This document shows, piece by piece, positions 1-5,535 of a DNA stretch of 5,858 nucleotides. The notes below the pieces were generated by a model. That model was given only the letters and a program-made list of their open reading frames with translations. It made no database searches and was not told the DNA's origin. The number at the start of each line of letters is the position of its first letter. Position 1 is the first letter of the stretch. This DNA is from CAYJKB01 sp964370625 (GTDB lineage: Bacteria; Bacillota; Clostridia; Oscillospirales; Butyricicoccaceae). The position numbers and the translations under genes were made by a program. Location: contig CAYJKB010000074.1 of the NCBI GenBank assembly GCA_964370625.1, positions 1-5,858 of the forward strand. Direction: 5' to 3'.

Positions 1-2
1 TT

Positions 3-38
3 GAAGAAATAATATTTAAAGAATTAGTGTATATATAA
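3..38 (+). CDS. possible C-terminal end of an upstream gene (partial)
   Basis: One frame is open from the window edge for eleven codons (EEIIFKELVYI) and ends at a TAA at 36-38, six bases before the stem of a strong intrinsic terminator. The other two forward frames hit stops earlier. The placement just before a terminator is what one expects of the last codons of an upstream gene on the same strand. Eleven codons cannot identify a product, and in DNA this AT-rich such a run can occur by chance. The call rests mainly on position. Confidence 0.3.
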   Translation, partial: EEIIFKELVYI

Positions 39-43
39 ATGAG

Positions 44-76
44 AAAAGAGCTAGTTGATTTGATTAGCTCTTTTTT
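44..76 (+). terminator. intrinsic (rho-independent) terminator
   Basis: A perfect 10-bp stem (AAAAGAGCTA at 44-53 with TAGCTCTTTT at 65-74) encloses an 11-nt loop, and the 3' arm runs into six T residues (71-76). It would end transcription arriving from the left and insulate the defence operon from its upstream neighbour. The A-run on the 5' side of the stem means it could also work weakly in the opposite direction. Confidence 0.85.
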
Positions 77-91
77 AAATACCTAATTTAT

Positions 92-155
92 ACCGATATG
101 TCGGTTTTTATGATTGAAATATCGGTTTATTTATGATATAATATTTCGGTAAACC
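92..155 (+). promoter_or_regulatory. ACCGA/TCGGT repeat cluster, probable operator of the HTH regulator
   Basis: Four related boxes lie in 59 bp: ACCGA at 92-96 and TCGGT at 101-105, 122-126 and 146-150. The first two form a short palindrome (ACCGA-4 nt-TCGGT). ACCGATAT (92-99) is also a perfect 8-bp inverted repeat of ATATCGGT (119-126). The stretch TCGGTTTTTATGAT (101-114) recurs at 122-137 as the same sequence with a 2-nt insertion. The boxes sit upstream of the -35, in the spacer and at the expected transcription start, which is ideal for repression by steric block. Binding by the HTH protein encoded just downstream is inferred from position. The boxes do not resemble the GACT/AGTC C-boxes of classical R-M controller proteins. 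Confidence 0.6.
114..142 (+). promoter_or_regulatory. sigma-A type promoter of the defence operon
   Basis: TTGAAA at 114-119 matches the -35 consensus at five of six positions. TATAAT at 137-142 is a perfect -10. The spacer is exactly 17 bp, and TG at 134-135 gives an extended -10. Transcription should begin near 149-150, leaving a leader of about 35 nt before the TTG start at 185. I see no comparable promoter anywhere downstream on this strand, so it probably drives every gene to 5532. Confidence 0.85.
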
Positions 156-171
156 TTAATTGATTACTAAT

Positions 172-176
172 GGAGG
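172..176 (+). promoter_or_regulatory. Shine-Dalgarno site that fixes the regulator start at TTG 185
   Basis: GGAGG at 172-176 lies 8 nt before TTG 185, an ideal spacing. The in-frame ATG at 170 overlaps this same GGAGG and has no ribosome site of its own, so it is very unlikely to be the start even though it is the first ATG of the frame. Confidence 0.85.
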
Positions 177-184
177 TAAAGAAA

Positions 185-391
185 TTGGTTTCATACAATA
201 AATTATGGAAAAAGATGATAGATTTAGAAATGAAGAAAAAAGATTTAAAAGAAATTACAGGTATCGGCTCTACTACTATGACAAAGTTAGTGAAAAATGA
301 ACCTGTTTCTATGGATGTTATGGTTAAAATTTGCTTAGCATTAAAATGCAATATAGGAGAAGTTATGGATGTGGTGATATGCGAAGATTAA
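185..391 (+). CDS. small Cro/C1-type HTH regulator (YozG/HTH_26-like), probable controller of the operon
   Basis: A 68-residue protein that is essentially one helix-turn-helix domain. The opening VSYNKLWKKMID, the helix-turn-helix around residues 17-36 (KKKDLKEITGIGSTTMTKL), the KNEPVSMDVMVKIC stretch (37-50) and the end CNIGEVMDV (55-63) are the recognisable pattern of small Cro/C1-like regulators that often accompany restriction-modification and other defence genes in Bacillota. It should bind DNA as a dimer in the cytoplasm. The likely targets are the ACCGA/TCGGT boxes around its own promoter, giving negative feedback on the whole operon and so limiting nuclease before DNA is methylated. 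Its 3' end overlaps the next gene by 13 nt. The start is TTG 185, chosen from the GGAGG at 172-176. The family call is strong. The autoregulatory role is inferred, and activation rather than repression cannot be excluded. Confidence 0.88.
   Translation: MVSYNKLWKKMIDLEMKKKDLKEITGIGSTTMTKLVKNEPVSMDVMVKICLALKCNIGEVMDVVICED
372..378 (+). promoter_or_regulatory. non-standard ribosome site for the first methyltransferase
   Basis: Directly before ATG 379 is TGGTGAT. Its GGTGAT matches the downstream half of the extended Shine-Dalgarno consensus (GGAGGTGAT), but it touches the start codon. A better core, AGGAGA at 355-360, is 18 nt away, which is too far for normal use. Initiation here therefore probably depends on ribosomes finishing the HTH gene, whose stop codon is at 389-391. 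Confidence 0.45.
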
Positions 392-1443
392 AAGGTATAT
401 CGCTTTTTTCAAGTGCTGGTATAGGAGAAACGTATTTTAAGGATGTAGGCATTGATATTGTTGTTGCAAATGAGTTATTACCAAAACGTGCTGAATTATA
501 TAGAAAAGTGCATAAGGATACCTTTATGGTATGTGGAGATATAACTGATGACAGAACATTTAATGATATTATAGAACATTCTCCCCCAAAAATAGATTTT
601 TTATTAGCTTCACCACCTTGTCAAGGTATGAGCGTAGCTGGGAAAAATCGTTGTCAGATTTCAATGGAGTCAGATGAAAGAAATTATCTAATAACCTATG
701 TTATCAAAATAATTAATCAGACAAATCCCGACTATATTTTAATTGAAAATGTCCCATCTTTACTTAAATTAGAATTAAACTATAAGGGTGAATTTAGAAC
801 GGTATTAGAAATATTAAAATATGAGTTTGGGAATGAATATTGCATCGAAGGTAAGGTTGTGGATGCCTCAGATTATGGAGTTCCACAAACAAGATTAAGA
901 GCTATTATTAAAATTAATAAGCTTGGTAAAGTATGGCACTGGGTTGATAAAGTTGATAAAAAAGTTACTGTTGAAGAAGCAATAGGTCATCTCCCTTCGT
1001 TAGAGGCAGGCGAAAAGTCTGATATAAAATGGCATTTTGCTCGAAAGCATACCGATAAAAATATTTTGTGGATGAAAAACACTCCTACTGGAAAAACAGC
1101 TTTTTCAAATGAAATTTATTATCCACAAAAGGATGATGGTACAAGAATAAGAGGTTATGAGTCATCATATCGACGTATTAAGTGGGATGCCCCATCGCCT
1201 ACAATCACAATTAGGAATGACTGCATAGCATCACAGAGAAATGTGCATCCAGGCAGATTACTTGATGATGGAACATATTCAGATGCAAGAGTACTTACAC
1301 CATTAGAACTAATGATTCTTACATCACTACCATTGAATTGGAGTATTCCAGATGATACTCCAGAAATTTTAGTAAGACAATGTATTGGTGAGTCTATACC
1401 ACCACTAATGTTAAAGAAAATTGTTGGAGGAATAGAAAAATGA
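379..1443 (+). CDS. cytosine-C5 DNA methyltransferase, first of a tandem pair
   Basis: A 354-residue modification enzyme that transfers a methyl group from S-adenosylmethionine to C5 of cytosine at the system's recognition site, protecting host DNA. The C5-methyltransferase motifs appear in order: motif I, FSSAGIGE (10-17), binding the cofactor; motif IV, PPCQG (79-83), with catalytic Cys81; motif VI, ENV (123-125); motif VIII, QTRLR (170-174); motif IX, near RVLTPLE (304-310); motif X, GESIPP (337-342). Target recognition should lie mainly between VIII and IX, about 190-290. Motifs I and X are variants of the usual FxGxGG and GNSVPP. I chose ATG 379 because it gives the same length and N-terminus as its neighbour (KxISLF) and sits in the 13-nt overlap with the HTH gene. 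Earlier in-frame TTG 331 and ATG 346 would add residues absent from the paralogue. Its stop overlaps the next start as ATGA. Enzyme class is secure; recognition sequence is unknown. Confidence 0.95.
   Translation: MRRLKGISLFSSAGIGETYFKDVGIDIVVANELLPKRAELYRKVHKDTFMVCGDITDDRTFNDIIEHSPPKIDFLLASPPCQGMSVAGKNRCQISMESDERNYLITYVIKIINQTNPDYILIENVPSLLKLELNYKGEFRTVLEILKYEFGNEYCIEGKVVDASDYGVPQTRLRAIIKINKLGKVWHWVDKVDKKVTVEEAIGHLPSLEAGEKSDIKWHFARKHTDKNILWMKNTPTGKTAFSNEIYYPQKDDGTRIRGYESSYRRIKWDAPSPTITIRNDCIASQRNVHPGRLLDDGTYSDARVLTPLELMILTSLPLNWSIPDDTPEILVRQCIGESIPPLMLKKIVGGIEK
1426..1430 (+). promoter_or_regulatory. Shine-Dalgarno site of the second methyltransferase
   Basis: GGAGG at 1426-1430, 9 nt before ATG 1440, lies inside the end of the first methyltransferase gene. 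It is a strong site, so the second methyltransferase can be made by re-initiation at the ATGA overlap and also by independent initiation. Confidence 0.8.
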
Positions 1444-2504
1444 ATAAAATAAAGGCGATTTCTTTATTTGCAAGTGCTGGCATAGGAGAACTGCTTATTA
1501 ACCAAACAAACATTGATGTTGTGGGTGCAAATGAACTACTGCCCAAAAGAGCAGAATGTTACAGATTTTTTCATCCTAATACAGAAATGTATTGTGGAGA
1601 TATTACGGAAGACGAAACAAAGGAATATGTACTAGCTATGGCGAAAAAATATGGTGCGACAATGCTAATTGCAACTCCACCTTGTCAAGGTTTTAGTACA
1701 TTAGGAAAAAATAAAATTCAAACTCACTTTGAAAAAGATAGACGAAACTTTTTGATTTTAGAAGTATTAGAGATTATAGACCAACACGATTTTGATTATA
1801 TACTGATTGAAAATGTACCAAAATTTATAGAGATGTTTTTTCCATACCAAGAGGATTACTTTAAAATTTCTGAAATTCTTACACAAAGATATTCAGAAAA
1901 ATATAGTATAGAAATTGATGTTTTAAATGCAAAAGATTATGGAGTTGCACAATCTCGCCCTAGGGCAATAATTAAAATGTATAAAAAGCATTTAAAATGG
2001 TCTATGCCTACACCACAAAATCAAATCACTATGCAAGAAGCTATTGGTCATCTTCCGTCACTAGAGTCAGGCGAAGACTCTGGAATAAAGTGGCATTCAG
2101 CTAAAATACAAAACGATAGAGCAATATTAGCACTTAAACATACACCAACTGGAAAAAGTGCTATAAATAATGAAATTCATTATCCTAAAAAAGAAGATGG
2201 AAGCAGAATAAAAGGATTTCATAATACTTTTAAACGAATGGTATGGGATCAACCTTGTCACGCAAGAACAACTTTTAGTGGGAGTATCAGCTCACACAAT
2301 AATGTTCATCCGGGAAGACGGTTAGAAGATGGAACTTATTCAGATGCAAGAGTTTTAACACTCTTAGAAACATTTATTGTATCATCTATGCCTACTGATA
2401 TTGAATTTCCAAAAGGTTCATCAGATACATTTATAAGAACAGTTATTGGAGAAGCAATTCCACCAAAACTTATGACAGAAGTACTAAATATGATTGAAAG
2501 GTAG
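1440..2504 (+). CDS. cytosine-C5 DNA methyltransferase, second of a tandem pair
   Basis: Again 354 residues with a complete set of C5-methyltransferase motifs: FASAGIGE (10-17, cofactor), TPPCQG (79-84, catalytic Cys82), ENV (124-126), QSRPR (171-175), RVLTLLE (304-310) and GEAIPP (337-342). It is a paralogue of the preceding gene: by hand alignment 37 of the first 60 residues and about 78 of the last 154 are identical, with only single-residue gaps between. The closest match is around PGR-LxDGTYSDARVLT. The sharpest differences are just after the catalytic PCQG and at 273-287 before NVHPG, which are places where base contacts would be expected. Two non-identical m5C enzymes beside one nuclease suggest that each modifies one strand of an asymmetric site. 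It overlaps the upstream gene by 4 nt and is followed after 9 nt by the endonuclease start. Both enzymes appear intact. Confidence 0.95.
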   Translation: MNKIKAISLFASAGIGELLINQTNIDVVGANELLPKRAECYRFFHPNTEMYCGDITEDETKEYVLAMAKKYGATMLIATPPCQGFSTLGKNKIQTHFEKDRRNFLILEVLEIIDQHDFDYILIENVPKFIEMFFPYQEDYFKISEILTQRYSEKYSIEIDVLNAKDYGVAQSRPRAIIKMYKKHLKWSMPTPQNQITMQEAIGHLPSLESGEDSGIKWHSAKIQNDRAILALKHTPTGKSAINNEIHYPKKEDGSRIKGFHNTFKRMVWDQPCHARTTFSGSISSHNNVHPGRRLEDGTYSDARVLTLLETFIVSSMPTDIEFPKGSSDTFIRTVIGEAIPPKLMTEVLNMIER

Positions 2505-2513
2505 GTTTGATAT

Positions 2514-3974
2514 ATGCCTGTTATGGTCGAAAGAAACAAATGGATTTTATATAAACATACATCTAATTATGAAATTATTAAAGCTGTTGCACTTGATGTA
2601 AAGAATAGTTGTAAAACCAATATTTCTGAAAATGAGAAACAAAGAATGCAAGAACGACTTACAATGTTAAATTTGTATAAAACACGTAATCCTAAAGAGA
2701 AACCATTAGATTCAATAAGCCATCGAATTAATACTCTCGAATATTATATGTTCGGATACAAAAGCAAAGTTGCTGGCGATAAAAAGTTTATTTTTAGTCC
2801 TCTGGGCAATCTCTTTTTGAAACACATAAATGATGAAGAAAAATCAAAAAAGATATTTATAGCTATGCTTTTTGCTATGCAATTTCAGCATCCTGGCAGT
2901 AGCACAAATAAAATATTTCAGCTTTATCCATTTAGGCTAATCTTTAAATTACTTTTAGATGAGCGACTAGATGGGAAATTATATAACAAAGAAGTAGAGT
3001 ATGCTGTTGTTTTTAAAACAATTATGAATGAAATAGAATATGAAAAACTAATTGAAGAAATTTTAAGTATTAGAAGTTTGTCTATTGAAGAAATGGCTGA
3101 AAAATTCAAGAAAGATGAACATACATATGTCAATACAGTCTATGAATGGGAGTATTATACCCAAACTCTACTTGAGCAAATCGGACTAATAGATAGGCAT
3201 ACTGGTGAAGTTATATGCAAACTTTTTCATCCAAGCAACACTAATGCCAAAAGTCCTCCTACTGGCAGAAAAGCAACAGATGGGTATATCACACTAAATA
3301 ATAGTGTACAAACATTTGTAACTGATATGACACGAGAATATTCTTGTTTTGATACTCCAATAAGATTAGATGATGATGAAAGAATGACTATTGACTGTAT
3401 TAAAGAAATATTTAGCTTCTATCCTCAAATACTGCTAAATGAAATTGGAGAAGCTGATGAATTAACATCATTACTTGAATTACCAAAACTTATTGAGCAA
3501 TATGCAAGCAATCCTAATAATAGTACAGCTTACCTATTCGAGAATGTACTTACAGAAGGGTTTAATATGTTCCATAATGTTGAAGCTGTAACAAGAGGTG
3601 GAGCAGCTCACACTGATATAGAGTGCTTGTACATCACAAGGCATAAAAAGTTTGCAGTTGAGTCTAAATCAACAGCAAATAAACTATTAGGAATCAATGC
3701 TGGAAGATTACGAGAACACAGAGAAGAAATTGGTGGAGAATACACTATCGTTGTTACACCTAGATATGTACCAGCAACAAAACGAGATATTAAAGATACT
3801 CCAATAGTTATTGTCTTAGCAAGTACGTTTGCAGAATATCTTTATAACCATATTTTTCACGATGTTAGAGATATTGACTTTGAAGATTTTGATTCAATTA
3901 TAACTGAAAACTTAGGTCAAGATATAAGCCATTTAATTTCTAATATGACATTAGAAAAATTTGCCACAGCATAA
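2514..3974 (+). CDS. putative type II (type IIS-like, AlwI-like) restriction endonuclease with C-terminal PD-(D/E)XK domain
   Basis: A 486-residue protein predicted to cut unmethylated DNA at the site protected by the two upstream methyltransferases. Residues 1-330 look like a DNA-recognition region. The part from about 73 to 168 (EYYMFGY, FSPLGNLFLKH, LFAMQFQHP, YPFRLIFKLLLDERL) recalls helical/winged-helix modules of AlwI and related type IIS enzymes. The C-terminal 340-440 fits a PD-(D/E)XK nuclease: Glu343 in LFENVL, Asp368 in HTDIE, then Glu383 and Lys385 in AVESKS, a helix with GRLREHRE (397-404) and a strand TIVVTP (411-416). This separation of recognition and cleavage domains is typical of enzymes that cut outside an asymmetric site. 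ATG 2514 follows a GGTAGG Shine-Dalgarno (2500-2505) by 8 nt; ATG 2523 is a weaker alternative. Nuclease fold and context are convincing. The exact family, target, and whether it nicks or cuts both strands are not settled by reading. Confidence 0.8.
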   Translation: MPVMVERNKWILYKHTSNYEIIKAVALDVKNSCKTNISENEKQRMQERLTMLNLYKTRNPKEKPLDSISHRINTLEYYMFGYKSKVAGDKKFIFSPLGNLFLKHINDEEKSKKIFIAMLFAMQFQHPGSSTNKIFQLYPFRLIFKLLLDERLDGKLYNKEVEYAVVFKTIMNEIEYEKLIEEILSIRSLSIEEMAEKFKKDEHTYVNTVYEWEYYTQTLLEQIGLIDRHTGEVICKLFHPSNTNAKSPPTGRKATDGYITLNNSVQTFVTDMTREYSCFDTPIRLDDDERMTIDCIKEIFSFYPQILLNEIGEADELTSLLELPKLIEQYASNPNNSTAYLFENVLTEGFNMFHNVEAVTRGGAAHTDIECLYITRHKKFAVESKSTANKLLGINAGRLREHREEIGGEYTIVVTPRYVPATKRDIKDTPIVIVLASTFAEYLYNHIFHDVRDIDFEDFDSIITENLGQDISHLISNMTLEKFATA

Positions 3975-4001
3975 TTTAAACTTGGATACAGAATTATATT
4001 C

Positions 4002-4008
4002 GGAGAGG
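4002..4008 (+). promoter_or_regulatory. Shine-Dalgarno site that fixes the kwaB start
   Basis: GGAGAGG at 4002-4008 stands 6 nt before ATG 4015. The frame is open further upstream to a TTG at 3961, but that codon lies in the end of the nuclease gene with no ribosome site, so ATG 4015 is preferred. Confidence 0.8.
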
Positions 4009-4014
4009 AATTTT

Positions 4015-4956
4015 ATGACATTAGAACAAATGAAAAATTTATTAGCAAATTTGAACAGTGTAACAGATTGGTCGATACAGCTGATGAAATTTAAGCACTC
4101 ATCAGCAAGTATTAGCACTTATTTTTGTCGAAACATTGTATTAGAGCCTACTGGAAAAGTAAGAGAAATTGTAGAAAGAATTACTTCTACATATATAAAT
4201 TCTCCTAAAAACAAGATGGACGAGTATATAGCGATGCAAGAATACAATGGCACAACCGATTCCCAAATCATTTACACAATTGCAATTAATAATGGCTTAA
4301 TTGCTGATGAATATTTAGCGTTAATCAATGGAATATCAGAACCAGATAACGAAGTAAACATTTTTGAGATGAAATCAAATGCTTATTTAATTCATGGAAC
4401 TCTAAGTGGTGTAGAGAATGGTGTAGAAGTAACTAAGCCAATAAAGTTAATTTCTATGCAAAACCCTCTAACAAGTTTGAAAAATAAATTTTTTAGTTCA
4501 AATGGTACATTTAAAGAAATAACAGATAAAGTCCTAAATTTAAGACCAATGTTTGATGTACTAATATATGATGGCACCATATATATGTTTACTCTGGCTG
4601 GCGAGAAATTATTTAATATGGAGCGAGCATATAAATCTGTTTGTGCAAATAAAGTTACAGAGGTAATAGGGTGTGATTTTATTACTGATAACGACTCTTT
4701 TAGCAACACTGCATTAACAGGTCATAATCCACGACGATTTATTTCATTTAATCAAAGTAGACTAGAACAATTAAAGGATAGTTCTAAACGCACAGCCTTA
4801 GCCAGTAAGTTTGAAATCCCTTTAACCGATGGTAAATTTGATACTACGCAAGAAGGAGCATCCGATAAATTAATTCGATTACTTTGCAACAAAGGAATGA
4901 TAGACCCTTTCGAAGATGTTCCAGTAGAAGTTTCTAATGCTAAAAGTTGGTCATAA
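4015..4956 (+). CDS. kwaB: Kiwa anti-phage protein KwaB (DUF4868 family)
   Basis: A 313-residue soluble protein with no membrane segment or signal peptide, close to the length of known KwaB proteins (about 315). The C-terminal half, from about 150 to 305, reads as a DUF4868 domain: a strand pair MFDVLIYDGTIYMF (179-192), the helix after EKLFNMERAY (197-206), FITDN (222-226), FKIP-like FEIPL (266-270) with TDGKFD (271-276), and a closing helix DKLIRLLCN (284-292). In the described E. coli Kiwa system KwaB is the DNA-binding effector that associates with the membrane protein KwaA and blocks phage replication and late transcription. The assignment is strongly supported by the KwaA-like gene 15 nt downstream. 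It begins 40 nt after the nuclease stop on the same strand with no terminator between. Family identification is by pattern recognition. Order relative to kwaA is reversed from the reference system. Confidence 0.8.
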   Translation: MTLEQMKNLLANLNSVTDWSIQLMKFKHSSASISTYFCRNIVLEPTGKVREIVERITSTYINSPKNKMDEYIAMQEYNGTTDSQIIYTIAINNGLIADEYLALINGISEPDNEVNIFEMKSNAYLIHGTLSGVENGVEVTKPIKLISMQNPLTSLKNKFFSSNGTFKEITDKVLNLRPMFDVLIYDGTIYMFTLAGEKLFNMERAYKSVCANKVTEVIGCDFITDNDSFSNTALTGHNPRRFISFNQSRLEQLKDSSKRTALASKFEIPLTDGKFDTTQEGASDKLIRLLCNKGMIDPFEDVPVEVSNAKSWS

Positions 4957-4971
4957 AATAGTGAGGTTAAT

Positions 4972-5532
4972 ATGTCTAAAATTTTCTCATTGAGTTTATA
5001 TTTCATATCATTTACGCCACTTTGGATTTCTGTTGCTTTTGTTGACTTAAAAAGTATTTTTACAACAAAACATGATGTTTATACAGAATATATAAGCCTT
5101 TTCTGCATTATTATTGGAATGGTGGTAGCATCACTGTGTATTCTTTCTAATCTAAAAGAAACTACTCTAGAGGGGACAATATCTGTAAGATTACAAAATA
5201 GTATAAAACAAAAAACGGTTACTTCTGAATTTTTATTATCGTATATATTACCACTATTTGCGTTTGATTTTACTCTTTGGGACAATGTTGTTTTATTTTT
5301 AATATTTTTTGTGACATTTGGATACTTATGTATCAAACATAATTATTTTAGTGTAAATATCGTACTTGAAGTTTTAAATTACAATATATATCTTTGTAAT
5401 GTTGAAAATAAAGATAATCAACAACTTGAAAAAACAATAGTATCTCGAACTGAGCTGATGTTACTTAAAGGAGAAGAAATTCATATAAAAGCATTAAATA
5501 ACGATTTTAATCTTCATATTAAACATAGTTAA
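4972..5532 (+). CDS. kwaA: Kiwa anti-phage membrane protein KwaA
   Basis: A 186-residue protein with four hydrophobic segments: about 5-24 (includes FTPLWISVAF), 40-59 (CIIIGMVVASLCIL), 86-100 (FLLSYILPLFAFDF) and 104-121 (WDNVVLFLIFFVTFGYL). A soluble C-terminal tail of about 65 residues (122-186) is probably cytoplasmic. The size, the SFTPLWISV opening followed by VDLKSI, and four helices with a short tail fit KwaA, the membrane component thought to sense phage attachment or DNA entry and to anchor KwaB. Pairing with the DUF4868 gene immediately upstream makes the call much firmer. The start ATG 4972 follows GTGAGG (4961-4966) by 5 nt, and the gap to the kwaB stop is 15 nt, so the two are probably co-translated in fixed ratio. 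Its stop abuts that of a convergent gene and no terminator follows. KwaA sequences diverge greatly, so the family call rests on topology and context. Confidence 0.75.
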   Translation: MSKIFSLSLYFISFTPLWISVAFVDLKSIFTTKHDVYTEYISLFCIIIGMVVASLCILSNLKETTLEGTISVRLQNSIKQKTVTSEFLLSYILPLFAFDFTLWDNVVLFLIFFVTFGYLCIKHNYFSVNIVLEVLNYNIYLCNVENKDNQQLEKTIVSRTELMLLKGEEIHIKALNNDFNLHIKHS

Positions 5533-5535
5533 CTA
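5526..5535. repeat. 10-bp palindrome carrying both stop codons of the convergent genes
   Basis: TAGTTAACTA reads the same on both strands. The TAA at 5530-5532 ends kwaA, and the complement of 5533-5535 (TAG) ends the minus-strand gene. No T-tract follows on either strand and there is no loop, so it is not a standard terminator. It may be chance in AT-rich DNA or mark a joining point. Confidence 0.6.

Noticed and set aside
127..351. Minus-strand open frame of 74 codons opposite the HTH gene
   Set aside because: It lies opposite a clearly recognisable HTH gene and the operon promoter, has low-complexity F/I/S-rich composition typical of the antisense of AT-rich coding DNA, and resembles no family.
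331..378. Earlier in-frame starts (TTG 331, ATG 346) for the first methyltransferase
   Set aside because: They would add residues with no counterpart in the paralogue, lack a ribosome site at proper spacing and overlap deeply with the HTH gene. ATG 379 makes both methyltransferases 354 residues with matching N-termini.
2336..2539. Minus-strand open frame across the methyltransferase-nuclease junction
   Set aside because: It is opposite the conserved motif X coding region of the second methyltransferase, and its composition is that of an antisense shadow with no recognisable domain.
2924..3133. Minus-strand open frame opposite the nuclease gene
   Set aside because: It is S/I-rich antisense of an intact coding region with no independent support.
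3961..4014. Upstream extension of KwaB to TTG 3961
   Set aside because: That codon is within the end of the nuclease gene and has no Shine-Dalgarno site, while ATG 4015 has GGAGAGG at 6 nt and gives the normal family length.
3975..4014. Possible separate promoter or terminator between the nuclease and kwaB
   Set aside because: The 40-nt gap shows no stem with a T-tract and no -35/-10 pair at sensible spacing, only a ribosome site.
4392..5006. Two minus-strand open frames (4392-4709 and 4752-5006) opposite kwaB
   Set aside because: Both lie over an intact gene with good family support, and neither has a ribosome site or recognisable motif.
5079..5336. Minus-strand open frame opposite kwaA
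   Set aside because: It is the antisense of a transmembrane-coding region, with N/K/I-rich composition and no support.
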